Shown one piece after another: positions 51,761 through 60,274 of a DNA stretch of 64,000 nt. Where the stretch lies: contig JAGCDJ010000021.1 in the NCBI GenBank assembly GCA_017651185.1, forward strand, positions 1 to 64,000, given 5' to 3'. This DNA is from Bacteroidales bacterium (GTDB taxonomy: Bacteria > Bacteroidota > Bacteroidia > Bacteroidales > ML635J-15). A program made the position numbers and the translations under genes. Under the pieces are notes generated by a model, which searched no databases, was not told where the DNA came from, and worked only from the letters and a program-made list of their open reading frames with translations. The first letter of the stretch is position 1. Every line of letters starts with the position of its first letter.

Positions 51761-52401
51761 ACAGAGTTGCCGTCATATTGATTTCATTAGTTCTTGTCGT
51801 TCCTGTATTTGCGCAGAGCGATACCATAAAGTTGCGCCCAAAGCAAAAGATTGAGTACCGCCATAACATTTCGGCACAGGTAAATCCTGCAGGAAGTTAC
51901 CTTTCCCTTATGATTTCGAACATGACAACAAAAACCAATTTTGTGGAATGGAATGCAGCATTAAGATATACATATACACTACATCCAAACATATTGCTTG
52001 GCGGAGAAGCTGCTTATAATTCATACAATCATTTCCCAAATGATTCTAAGAATCAGAACGAAAGGGACCACGGTTATTGGGTACATTATTATGGACCGAT
52101 GGCGCGATTCATATACAATGGATTGAAATGGTGCCGCCCTTTTGCCGACATAGAACTCGGATACAGGCGACTATATTGGTTTTGTGATGATAATATTATA
52201 TCTAATACGGATACATTCAAGCCTACACAGATGTATATTGGCAATACTTTCCAGTGGTATGCTGCCGCTGGGATGTCGTTCCGATTTTGGCAGAATCATT
52301 TCAACATAGATGTGATGTTTAGGGCATCAAACTGGTATTTTATCAATGGAAAATGGGATGTAACTTGGAAAATCGGGTATAACTTCAATTCAAAGAAATA
52401 A
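51757..52401 (+). CDS. Small outer membrane beta-barrel protein, paralogue 3 of 4
   Basis: A 214-residue protein; signal peptide NRVAVILISLVLVVPVFAQ. It is nearly the same as paralogue 2 in the first 44 residues, while the middle loops differ strongly (YNSYNHFPNDSKNQNERDHG, and a long DNIISNTDTFKPTQM insertion). This suggests fast change of surface loops on a fixed barrel: YTYTLHPNILLGGEAAY, YNGLKWCRPFADIELGYRR, YAAAGMSFRFWQNHFNIDVM, VTWKIGYNFNSKK. Its last codons are followed by a 91-base gap with a promoter for paralogue 4. Confidence 0.8.
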   Translation: MNRVAVILISLVLVVPVFAQSDTIKLRPKQKIEYRHNISAQVNPAGSYLSLMISNMTTKTNFVEWNAALRYTYTLHPNILLGGEAAYNSYNHFPNDSKNQNERDHGYWVHYYGPMARFIYNGLKWCRPFADIELGYRRLYWFCDDNIISNTDTFKPTQMYIGNTFQWYAAAGMSFRFWQNHFNIDVMFRASNWYFINGKWDVTWKIGYNFNSKK

Positions 52402-52462
52402 ATGATATGCCCGAAAAGTGAAAAATGTGTTCGTTTCAAAATATCTTGTGCAATATTATACC

Positions 52463-52470
52463 TATCTTTG
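52463..52470 (+). promoter_or_regulatory. Promoter -7 box for paralogue 4
   Basis: TATCTTTG followed by C lies 22 bases before the start at 52493. It may start a second transcript that covers paralogue 4, the DUF4249 gene and the TonB receptor. Confidence 0.55.
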
Positions 52471-52492
52471 CGTTGTAAAAAAAAACGAGGGA

Positions 52493-53131
52493 ATGAAACG
52501 GTTGGTCATATTGATTTTTCTAGCAATAAGTTGTGTGGCGTTTGCACAGCAACCTTGCTATTTCTGTGATTCCATGCCGCCCTACAAGCACAGCATCATG
52601 TTTCAGTTTAACAGAGCATTTGATGAGTACAAAGATATTTATGACTATTTTACTCATGTTAGTTTCGAAGATGGATTGCCCCAAAACTATTATGCAAACC
52701 TACGCTATGGATACCGTGTGCATAAGAACATAATGGTAGGACCGGAATTGATGTTTTTTAGTCAGAAACGTTTTTTTTATAAGAAAATATTGCATGTAAC
52801 AAGTTTTAAAGTTGGCGGTTATGCTCGTTTCATTGTAAACAAATGGCAGGTCTTTAAGCCTTACGCCGATGTAGGAATGTCATATAATTCTGTATATTTC
52901 AAGTATATTTTGACTGAAAATTATGTGCCGACAGACGAGGAGATACAATGGCTTCAGTCTGGCTTTTTGCATCACTTCGATGCTTATATAGCACCTGGCA
53001 TGTCGTTCATGATATGGCAGAACCATATTAACATTGACCTCGGCATAAAATTTTCGCCATTTCGGAACAATGTAAATAGCAAGATGTTTGTTTTTACTTG
53101 GAAAATCGGTTATAACTTCAACAGCAAATGA
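52493..53131 (+). CDS. Small outer membrane beta-barrel protein, paralogue 4 of 4
   Basis: About 212 residues from the ATG at 52493 (MKRLVILIFLAISCVAFAQQ); an upstream in-frame ATG at 52418 would place the promoter inside the gene. It is more distant than paralogues 1-3 but keeps the skeleton: HSIMFQFNRAFDEY, YGYRVHKNIMVGPELMF, ARFIVNKWQVFKPYADVGMSY, YIAPGMSFMIWQNHINIDLGIKF, FTWKIGYNFNSK. A four-base overlap joins it to the DUF4249 gene. Confidence 0.8.
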   Translation: MKRLVILIFLAISCVAFAQQPCYFCDSMPPYKHSIMFQFNRAFDEYKDIYDYFTHVSFEDGLPQNYYANLRYGYRVHKNIMVGPELMFFSQKRFFYKKILHVTSFKVGGYARFIVNKWQVFKPYADVGMSYNSVYFKYILTENYVPTDEEIQWLQSGFLHHFDAYIAPGMSFMIWQNHINIDLGIKFSPFRNNVNSKMFVFTWKIGYNFNSK

Positions 53132-54102
53132 AACTACGAATATATTTGTCAATTATAATACTACTTACATTGTTTTCCTCCTGCGACAGGGAAATCAACT
53201 TCGACTTCCCCGATGTTGAGCCCGCCATAGTAGTAAACTCTATAATAACTCCCGAATCGCCTATTAGCGTGAGTGTCTCCGCAGTAATGCCAATTGCGCC
53301 GGAGTCATATATTTGGGTGGCTGATACCGATGAATCTGGAAATATTAGTTACCTACAGATACCAAAACCAAAGTATTGCATCGAAGATGCTTCTGTATTG
53401 ATATACGAGGATGGTGTGTTGCTTTGTTCGCTAGAATACGATGGCGAAGGTTATTATGTTTCGGACAGATACCCCAAAGTAGGTTCAACATATACACTAG
53501 TGGTAAATGCTCCAGGTTATAAGGAATGTAAGGCGACGACAACATTGTACAATCTGCCTGTGCTCAGCAATTTGAGTTTCTGCGACACGGTTTCTGTTAA
53601 CGAAGAAGGCTATCCTTTGTCGAAATTAAGGTTTACGATTACTGACAATGATCCGAATCGTAATTTTTACGAGATGAGTTGCAGAGCAGTAAGCGATAAA
53701 TATAATGTTGAATACGACTGGATCTCTTTCGATAAATCGCGCAATGGCGATAAGGTTCTTACCCAAAGCGAATGTTTGCCGTTTGATCAGTCATCGTTGC
53801 TTTTTACCGACGACTATTTTAGCAACGGCAGTTACAACCTTGATGTAGTATATAGTTATTTGCCATACGCGCCAATGGTGAAATACGACCTTGAGATCAC
53901 TGTGAAGTCAATTTCGCAATCGTACTACGAGTATCGTCGTAGCCGTATGATGCAGGCGTATCAGGATGAAGGGCTTTTCGAGTGGCTTGCAAATTACGAG
54001 TCGCTATCTGCTACCCCTGTTGAAATATATTCAAACATAGAAAACGGATATGGTGTGTTCGCTTCATATTCCACAATGACCGATACTATAATGCGCAGAT
54101 GA
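53128..54102 (+). CDS. DUF4249 family lipoprotein
   Basis: A 324-residue protein with lipoprotein signal (LSIIILLTLFSSC, Cys19). The start of the mature chain (INFDFPDVEPAIVVNSIITPESPISVSVS) and the pattern with YCIEDASVLIYEDGVLLCSLEYDGEGYY, YPKVGSTYTLVVNAPGY match DUF4249, the outer membrane partner commonly encoded beside TonB receptors in Bacteroidota. It probably sits on the receptor as a lid or ligand-binding lipoprotein, like SusD in spirit. It overlaps both neighbours by four bases, so it is made in step with the receptor. Confidence 0.88.
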   Translation: MKLRIYLSIIILLTLFSSCDREINFDFPDVEPAIVVNSIITPESPISVSVSAVMPIAPESYIWVADTDESGNISYLQIPKPKYCIEDASVLIYEDGVLLCSLEYDGEGYYVSDRYPKVGSTYTLVVNAPGYKECKATTTLYNLPVLSNLSFCDTVSVNEEGYPLSKLRFTITDNDPNRNFYEMSCRAVSDKYNVEYDWISFDKSRNGDKVLTQSECLPFDQSSLLFTDDYFSNGSYNLDVVYSYLPYAPMVKYDLEITVKSISQSYYEYRRSRMMQAYQDEGLFEWLANYESLSATPVEIYSNIENGYGVFASYSTMTDTIMRR

Positions 54103-56945
54103 AAAATGTAAAGTACATATTGACATTGTTGCTCCTCACTGTGCTTTGCGGTCTGGTTTCGGCTCAAGAAGTAAAATTGTCGGGATATGTTGTCTGCGAA
54201 GGTTCGCGCGACCGTATTTCCGATGCCAACCTAAGCGACGTGTATTCGGGCAAGGGCACTTCGTCAAACGAATACGGCTACTACGAAATGTATTTCAAAA
54301 ATGGTGACAGCGTACTGATAAACGTATCGCACGTTTCCTATACCGAAACGATGTTCGCACTGAAACTCACCAAAAACACGCATTTCGACATAATAATGAA
54401 GCAGGGGCATACCTTGTCGGAAGTTACCGTAATTGAAAGAGTGCCGATAGAAAAACGTCTGGAAGTGAGTACAATGCGGTTAACAGGCGAACAGATAAAA
54501 TACATTCCTTCCATAGGTGGCGAGCCAGACATAATGCGAGCTTTCCAGATGATGCCGGGCGTAGGTGCAGGTAACGAAAGTCGTGCTGGCATAAGCGTGC
54601 GTGGCGGCGACTTCGGGCATAACCTCTACATACTCGATGGCACACCGCTCTTCAGTGTAAACCACATAGGCGGAATACTTTCGACCTTCGATGCTGACAT
54701 CATTGAACGCGCAGACTTGATAAAGGGCGGATTCCCTGCCAATTATGGCGGTCGCCTGTCGTCGGTGATGGAGGTGGAGACTCGTAACGTGGAGGACATG
54801 ACACGCGGAAACCTCACCATAGGTTTGCTCGACTGCAAACTGAATATCGGTGGTCCACTGAAAAACAAAAAGACTTCGATGCTGTTTTCCATCCGCCGCT
54901 TTATGTACGACCTCATAATGTATCCTGCTTCGTCGTTGCTGCTTGGAGACCAGAAATTGGCTTTTACATTCTGGGATTTCAACTTCAAGATAAACCATAA
55001 GTTCGACGATAAGAACACTTTGCGATTCGGAATTTACATTGGTGATGACATCTACAAAATCGGTAACGATGTTTATGGTAAACGCGATGTTTCGCGTTTC
55101 CGCATTTCTGGCGGCAACAAGATGGCTTCGCTGAAATGGGACCACAAGTTTGACGACCGAACCACCAGCCGCATAAATCTTAGCCTCACCGACTACCACA
55201 GCACGAGCCTTGCAAAGTTCAACGACACATATAACCACGATTCAATATCTTCTATAGTGTTCAAAAATGCGGTAAACATAATGGATGTCCGCCTTGCTGC
55301 CGACATAAACTGGAAAATGTGGGGGAAATCGGTGCTCCGTGCTGGAATTTCCGAATCGTTGTTCGTGTCGATGCCATATAGTACACGTGCGCGGAGTTAT
55401 TTAAACGACTCGCTTGTGTACGAAGACAAAAAGCATGCATCTCACATCTATTCCAACGAAACATCGGCATATATTCTTGGCGAAATGTATTTCGGGAAAT
55501 ACGTATCTTCTAATATTGGATTCCGCATGGTGCACTATTACGATATTGGCGGCAAAAAGTCGTACTGGCAGCCCGAACCACGCGCTTTAGTAACGTTCAG
55601 TATTCCAAAGGCATTCACAATAAAACTGGCATATTCGCGGATACACCAGAACATACAATGCGTTACAGGCAATGTGATGAACATTTATGCCGACAGATGG
55701 ATAGTTTCGACAGGAAAACTTCAGCCGGCAAAGTCAGACCAATTTGATATTGGCATCGCCCGCAGTTTCCTTGACGGAATGCTCGAAACTTCAATCGAAG
55801 CCTACTACAAGAAGATGTCGAACCTTGCCATGATGAAGCGTAACATTTCGGTTGAAGGCATGACCGAAAACATCACCGATCTCGACCTGCTTGCTACCGG
55901 AGGTAATGGAAAGGCAATGGGAATAGAATTTCTGCTAACCAAGACACGTGGAAGCCTCACAGGTTTCATGGGCTATTCGCTTTCTCGAAACCTAAGGCAG
56001 TTCGAAGGTATAAACAAGGGTAGGTATTTTCTTGCCGAAAACGATCGTACGCATAGTTTCAGCATTTCGCTCAACTGGGCGATAAGCAACAAGTTCTCAA
56101 TTTCGGCAAACTGGGCAATAGCAACAGGTGCGCCTATAACCGTTCCCGTTGGATATATGTACAACGAAGACGGAAGGTTTTCTTATGTATATGATGAAAT
56201 TTATAATTACAGGATGAAGCCTTATCATCGTCTCGATCTTGGTTTCAATTTCGTAAAGTCGCTGCGATGGGGTGAAAGAACTTTGACTCTTAGTGTAATA
56301 AATGCTTATAATAGAAAGAATCCATATCTGTACTATATTGATTATGGTGGCAATATGCATCAGTTAAGTATATTCCCCTTCATGCCAGCAATATCGTATA
56401 GTGTAAATTTCAACACTGCAAGTTTACTCGAACGCGGAAGACCATATTTGGAATCACGAAAGGAATTTCAGGAAATTTTCCACAGACATTCTATTGGTTT
56501 CCAGATAAATCCTTATCTCGGTGACATGAAATTCTATAAACCATTGGTTTTTGCTGGACGATACACCTACGGAATATTCGATTACTTGTCGGTAGGTGCG
56601 GAGTTCTCGGGTTTCTACGATAACGGAAAACTAAACACCAAAGTATCAAGGACTACATTCGATACCCGTTACGGACTGCTGTGCCGTGTAAAATATCCAT
56701 ATCTGAAATACTTCCATCCGTTCCTTGAAGTGTCGGCATATTACGGACATGTAAAAGAAGTAACTAAAGGTGAAAACGGTGTAGTTAAAAAGTCCGACTA
56801 TTTCTCGGGATATGCCGCTCCGGGTATTTCGGTAAACATGTTCCGCAAGCGCATATCGTTGGATTTCTTCTATAAGTTCTCGCCACGCAAAATCATCGAC
56901 AACAAGTATTATGTTATGACTTGGCGATTGAATGTGAACTTCTAA
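54099..56945 (+). CDS. TonB-dependent receptor with a C-terminal fused small-barrel-like domain
   Basis: A 948-residue outer membrane receptor. Signal peptide residues 1-22; carboxypeptidase-regulatory-like domain about 24-105 (KLSGYVVCEGSRDRISDANL); plug about 115-225 with SVRGGDFGHNLYILDGTPLF; then a 22-strand barrel to about 770. Normally the chain would end there. Instead, after KEFQEIF, residues about 795-948 repeat the small barrel family of this operon: HSIGFQINPYLGD, FAGRYTYGIFDYLSVGAEF, YFHPFLEVSAYYGH, GYAAPGISVNMFRKRISLDFFYKF and the final MTWRLNVNF. It imports an unknown ligand driven by TonB. The extra domain is not usual for TonB receptors. A classic TonB box was not clearly found. 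Confidence 0.9.
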   Translation: MKNVKYILTLLLLTVLCGLVSAQEVKLSGYVVCEGSRDRISDANLSDVYSGKGTSSNEYGYYEMYFKNGDSVLINVSHVSYTETMFALKLTKNTHFDIIMKQGHTLSEVTVIERVPIEKRLEVSTMRLTGEQIKYIPSIGGEPDIMRAFQMMPGVGAGNESRAGISVRGGDFGHNLYILDGTPLFSVNHIGGILSTFDADIIERADLIKGGFPANYGGRLSSVMEVETRNVEDMTRGNLTIGLLDCKLNIGGPLKNKKTSMLFSIRRFMYDLIMYPASSLLLGDQKLAFTFWDFNFKINHKFDDKNTLRFGIYIGDDIYKIGNDVYGKRDVSRFRISGGNKMASLKWDHKFDDRTTSRINLSLTDYHSTSLAKFNDTYNHDSISSIVFKNAVNIMDVRLAADINWKMWGKSVLRAGISESLFVSMPYSTRARSYLNDSLVYEDKKHASHIYSNETSAYILGEMYFGKYVSSNIGFRMVHYYDIGGKKSYWQPEPRALVTFSIPKAFTIKLAYSRIHQNIQCVTGNVMNIYADRWIVSTGKLQPAKSDQFDIGIARSFLDGMLETSIEAYYKKMSNLAMMKRNISVEGMTENITDLDLLATGGNGKAMGIEFLLTKTRGSLTGFMGYSLSRNLRQFEGINKGRYFLAENDRTHSFSISLNWAISNKFSISANWAIATGAPITVPVGYMYNEDGRFSYVYDEIYNYRMKPYHRLDLGFNFVKSLRWGERTLTLSVINAYNRKNPYLYYIDYGGNMHQLSIFPFMPAISYSVNFNTASLLERGRPYLESRKEFQEIFHRHSIGFQINPYLGDMKFYKPLVFAGRYTYGIFDYLSVGAEFSGFYDNGKLNTKVSRTTFDTRYGLLCRVKYPYLKYFHPFLEVSAYYGHVKEVTKGENGVVKKSDYFSGYAAPGISVNMFRKRISLDFFYKFSPRKIIDNKYYVMTWRLNVNF

Positions 56946-56997
56946 CAGGTAAATATAAACAATATGGTGTGTTGTTATACACCACAAAAAAACAACA

Positions 56998-57022
56998 AAT
57001 CCCAATCTTAACGATTAGGATT
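56998..57022 (-). terminator. Terminator after plsX
   Basis: On the minus strand AATCCTAATC/GATTGGGATT stem with a short loop (one mismatch), followed by a T-rich tract (TTTTTTTG). A second small hairpin (GGTGTG/ACACC) near 56966-56983 may stop the receptor transcript. Confidence 0.6.
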
Positions 57023-57046
57023 CGCCATCTATAAAAAAGATTTATT

Positions 57047-57988
57047 TTATTTTATTATCGAAGCAATTTTTTCGTGGAGTTTTGCAGCGGCTACGGCCTT
57101 TGTCTGAAGAATCATATTCTTTATGGCCTTGCCGTTGCTCTTTCCATGACCGATAATAACTGTTCCGTTAACACCTAACGCTGGGGTTCCGCCAACATTT
57201 TCGTAGTTGTAGTTGTCGAAGAACGGATCGTTTATTCCTCTCTGTCTCAGTATGCTGTATATTGATTCGGCATGCTTGAGGTAGATGTTTCCAACAAAAC
57301 CGTCGGTAACTATAACGTCCACCTTGTTGGTGTCCGAGCAGTCGCCACCTTCGATGTTGCCTATGAAGTTAATGTTGTCAAGTTCCTTGAGCAGTTTGTA
57401 TGTTGCCTTTGCTGTAAGGTTTCCTTTCCCTTCTTCCGAACCGATGTTCAGCAGTCCGATTCTTGGGTTTTCGATTCCCATTACATATTTGGCATACGCG
57501 CTACCTATCTGAGCATACTGAACCAGTACTTCGGGTTTCGGGTCAGCGTTTAGTCCAACATCGAGGATGAGGTTGTTGCCGCCCTTGTTGTTGGGGCATA
57601 TCGACGACAGGCAAGGTCTGATGATTCCATCGAGGACACCCATTACCTGTGTAGCACCAACCATCATTGCACCAGTGTTGCCAGCGCTTGCAAATCCATC
57701 AATAATTCCCTGTTTGAGGTAGAAAAATCCCTTAACGATACCCGAATCCTTCTTTTCGCGGAAGGTCCTTACTGGGTCGTCGCCCATTGCAAATGTTTCG
57801 GAGCAGTTAACAATTTCAAAAACACCAGCATCGACGCTGCGATTGGCGAAATACTTACGGATGTACTCTTCGTTGCCGAAAAGGAACAACCTGTCGTCCT
57901 TGTCCAAAACTTCTAAAGCAAGGACTACACCGTCCAGAACGGCATCCGGTGCAAAATCCCCGCCTTGTATGTCAACACCAATGTTCAT
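57047..57988 (-). CDS. plsX: Phosphate acyltransferase PlsX
   Basis: A 313-residue enzyme making acyl-phosphate from acyl-ACP for phospholipid synthesis. Typical segments: NIGVDIQGGDFAPDAVLDGVVLA, DDPVRTFREKKDSG, GFASAGNTGAMMVGATQVMG, LNIGSEEGKGN, FIGNIEGGDC, VIVTDGFVGNIYLK. It is the last gene of the leftward run DUF177-rpmF-plsX, conserved widely in bacteria, often followed by fabH, which is not here. Confidence 0.97.
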   Translation of the reverse strand: MNIGVDIQGGDFAPDAVLDGVVLALEVLDKDDRLFLFGNEEYIRKYFANRSVDAGVFEIVNCSETFAMGDDPVRTFREKKDSGIVKGFFYLKQGIIDGFASAGNTGAMMVGATQVMGVLDGIIRPCLSSICPNNKGGNNLILDVGLNADPKPEVLVQYAQIGSAYAKYVMGIENPRIGLLNIGSEEGKGNLTAKATYKLLKELDNINFIGNIEGGDCSDTNKVDVIVTDGFVGNIYLKHAESIYSILRQRGINDPFFDNYNYENVGGTPALGVNGTVIIGHGKSNGKAIKNMILQTKAVAAAKLHEKIASIIK

Positions 57989-58001
57989 AGTTCATTATTT
58001 A

Positions 58002-58184
58002 TTATTCGCCCTTTTGTTCGATAACGAGTTTACCTCTGTAGTATCCGCAGTTCGGACATACATGGTGGTACTGGATTGTAGTTCCGCAGTTTGAGCATAC
58101 AGCCAATGTCGGGAATTCTGCTACGTAGTGGGTACGACGTTTGTTTCTTCTCTGTTTTGACGTTTTTCTTTTAGGATGTGCCAT
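58002..58184 (-). CDS. rpmF: Ribosomal protein bL32
   Basis: A 60-residue basic protein: AHPKRKTSKQRRNKRRTHY, then a zinc ribbon with two CxxC pairs (CSNCG and CPNCG). It is the zinc-binding form of L32. It sits between DUF177 and plsX with gaps of 13 and 20 bases. Confidence 0.98.
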   Translation of the reverse strand: MAHPKRKTSKQRRNKRRTHYVAEFPTLAVCSNCGTTIQYHHVCPNCGYYRGKLVIEQKGE

Positions 58185-58204
58185 TTTCTTAAACTTTTAA
58201 TTAG

Positions 58205-58750
58205 TTATTTATTATTTTTTAATTCGCGCAACGCTTCCCATCGTGGGTCTATTGCGTCTTCTGTTCTTTCTTCTGTTTCTTCGACCTTGTACTTGCCGAG
58301 CAGTTCCATCATCTTCGGGTCGCATGTGGGATTTCCGTTTGCATCATCCGGATGATAGTGTGCTATCGGTAGGGCAAAGTGCGAATATTCGTAAATGAAC
58401 TCCGAAATGTCTATCTCGTCGGCATCGCGGCTGAGGGTTACGGCATCGCTGTTAGTGTCGAAGTTTGTCTCATCGCCGTAGTTGACCAGAATTTCATCGC
58501 TGATAGCGATTGGCTGGTCGTACAGTTCGAGGCATCTGTCGCAGGTCAACTTTACCGTTCCCGACATGTCGAAGTCCATAAGCAGCGAGGTCTTCCTTTT
58601 GTGTAAAGTTACCTTTACATCGACCTCTCCGCCCTTTATTTCACCCTTGTCATACGACTGGAAAAATGCATCATCGGCTCTAAAACGGAAGATATGTTCC
58701 GTTTCTCCGAGACCATCTAACGGGATAATATGTTGATTAACACTATCCAT
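58205..58750 (-). CDS. DUF177 (YceD) family protein
   Basis: About 181 residues from the Met at 58750 (MDSVNQHIIPLDGL); Mets at 58765 and 58792 are alternatives but lie at or above the predicted promoter start. A central zinc-type pair in LTCDRCLELYDQPIAISDEILVNYG and the acidic loop DEIDISEFIYEYSHFALP are DUF177 features. The family is tied to 23S rRNA accumulation or ribosome assembly in some bacteria, and the gene nearly always precedes rpmF, as here. The order DUF177-rpmF-plsX is conserved. Confidence 0.88.
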   Translation of the reverse strand: MDSVNQHIIPLDGLGETEHIFRFRADDAFFQSYDKGEIKGGEVDVKVTLHKRKTSLLMDFDMSGTVKLTCDRCLELYDQPIAISDEILVNYGDETNFDTNSDAVTLSRDADEIDISEFIYEYSHFALPIAHYHPDDANGNPTCDPKMMELLGKYKVEETEERTEDAIDPRWEALRELKNNK

Positions 58751-58781
58751 TCCAATCGAAAACATTAGAAATAAATTCGTG

Positions 58782-58789
58782 CAAAAATA
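58782..58789 (-). promoter_or_regulatory. Promoter -7 box for DUF177-rpmF-plsX
   Basis: On the minus strand TATTTTTG followed by C. It favours the start at 58750 or 58765. Confidence 0.55.
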
Positions 58790-58896
58790 CAAAACAATTT
58801 GAAAAAGAAAAAGAAAAAAAATTCTTTGTTAATGTTTTTGGGGTTCTAAGTTTCTAGGTTTCTATTTTTAACTTCGTTGAGGGCTTCGCCGTTCTG

Positions 58897-59005
58897 GTTG
58901 TTTGAAATAGTTTAAGGTTGTTTAAAATGGTTTCATTTTGTTTGATGTTGTTCTATTTCCCCACCCATCATAAACTTGTAAGCAACATCAAACGGGCTTT
59001 AGCCC
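58897..59005. repeat. Degenerate tandem repeat and GGGCTTTAGCCC palindrome in a gene-free gap
   Basis: From 58897 to 58958 there are about six imperfect units of 9-11 bases around TTGTTTxAAxT. At 58994-59005 stands the palindrome GGGCTTTAGCCC, flanked by AAAC and ATTGAA, an inverted copy of the element at 3932. The gap from 58793 to 59107 has no gene, and holds these repeats, the palindromic element at 59037 and the terminator. Confidence 0.6.
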
Positions 59006-59022
59006 ATTGAACCCCAGAAACT

Positions 59023-59074
59023 AAAAAGCGGAATCAGATGCTGAAACAAGTCCAGCATGACATTCCGCTTTTTT
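59023..59074 (-). terminator. Terminator hairpin containing the dispersed palindrome (copy 2)
   Basis: Outer stem AAAAAGCGGAAT/ATTCCGCTTTTTT encloses a complete copy (59037-59062) of the 26-base repeat seen at 291-316. On the minus strand a T run follows the stem, just after the stop of the histidine kinase, so it probably ends that transcript. Confidence 0.75.
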
Positions 59075-59107
59075 AGAAACGCCGCTGGCCCGGAAACCAG
59101 AATCTGC

Positions 59108-60271
59108 TTATCCTTTCTTCAGGGTTATCCTGAATGTTGTTCCTTTGCCTAGTTCCGACGACTTGACATATATCTTGCCTCCGTGGTATTCCTCCACAAT
59201 GCGCTTTGCAAGACTCAATCCTAGGCCCCATCCTCTGTTCTTTGTGGTGTAGCCGGGACGGAAAACATTCTTGAAGTCCGATTTGCTGATTCCCTTGCCA
59301 GTGTCGGAAATATCTATGTCGACATGCTTTTCCGAATCGTACAGTTTTATCTTTATGGTTCCGTTGGTTCCGATGGCATCGACGGCGTTCTTGCATAGGT
59401 TCTCAATTACCCATTCAAATAGTTCTATATTGAGAGGCAGAAAAATCAGTCCGTGCTCGTCGATGTTGGTTTCGATATGTACGGTTGCTGGTATGCGTGT
59501 TTTCAGATATGTCACGGTGTTGTGGATGCACTCGGTGAGTTCTTTTTCGTGGAGATTGGGTTTGCTTCCGATTTTTGAGAATCGTGCGGCAATCTTTTCG
59601 AGTCGGTTGACATCCTTTTCTATTTCGCGGAACATCTCAGTCTCGCCATGCTCCTCGCGCATTATTTCAAGCCATGCCATGAGCGACGATATTGGCGTGC
59701 CAAGTTGGTGGGCGGTTTCTTTCGACATTCCAAGCCATACATGGTTTTGTTCCGACCTGCGCGACACATTGAACACCACATATCCCATTACTATGAATAT
59801 TGCTATGAGGATTAGTTGTACATAAGGGTAGTACTGCAGTTTCTTTAGCAGCAGAGAGTCGGAATAATATATGGTGTTCATGACATTGCCGTCGGGGTCG
59901 GTGATGGCAAAACTTTCCTTGTCGTTGTTCCTGAATTCATCAAGCATTTTTTCTGCGTATTCGGTGTCTGCCATCTTCAGGGTGTCGAGGTTGCGGTACG
60001 ATATGATGGTCTTGTTGTCGGCATCGACAAGGATTACGGGTATTGTCAGGTTGTTTTCGACCACCTCGAACAGAAATCCGATGTCGTCGTCGGGTTCGGA
60101 ATTGATGAGCCCCTGCATTGCGTGCGACCACAGTTCCATGCGCTTGTACTCTTCCTGCCTTATGTCCTGTATCAGATTGTTTGTGTAAAGCAGAGATAGT
60201 ACGAAAATCAGTGCGGCGAATGCCAGCAGCAGTATCTTCCATTTCCGGTCGTATCTGAAAACCTTGTCCAT
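59108..60271 (-). CDS. Membrane sensor histidine kinase
   Basis: A 387-residue kinase. Transmembrane helices at about 12-31 and 150-170 flank a periplasmic sensor region of about 115 residues (DDIGFLFEVVENNLTIPVILVDADNKTI looks PAS-like). The phosphoacceptor His is in SKETAHQLGTPISSLMAWLE near residue 190. The ATPase domain shows ENLCKNAVDAI (N box), DIDISDTGKGI (G1), FRPGYTTKN and GWGLGLSLAKRIV (G2). It signals through an unknown response regulator, none being adjacent. A four-base gap separates it from the upstream SAM enzyme gene, so they are co-transcribed. Confidence 0.9.
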   Translation of the reverse strand: MDKVFRYDRKWKILLLAFAALIFVLSLLYTNNLIQDIRQEEYKRMELWSHAMQGLINSEPDDDIGFLFEVVENNLTIPVILVDADNKTIISYRNLDTLKMADTEYAEKMLDEFRNNDKESFAITDPDGNVMNTIYYSDSLLLKKLQYYPYVQLILIAIFIVMGYVVFNVSRRSEQNHVWLGMSKETAHQLGTPISSLMAWLEIMREEHGETEMFREIEKDVNRLEKIAARFSKIGSKPNLHEKELTECIHNTVTYLKTRIPATVHIETNIDEHGLIFLPLNIELFEWVIENLCKNAVDAIGTNGTIKIKLYDSEKHVDIDISDTGKGISKSDFKNVFRPGYTTKNRGWGLGLSLAKRIVEEYHGGKIYVKSSELGKGTTFRITLKKG

Positions 60272-60274
60272 TGC

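Noticed and set aside
56481..56945. Receptor and extra barrel joined by a sequencing error
   Set aside because: The frame is continuous with no stop, and the extra domain has neither its own signal peptide nor a start Met, so a lost stop or frameshift is unlikely.
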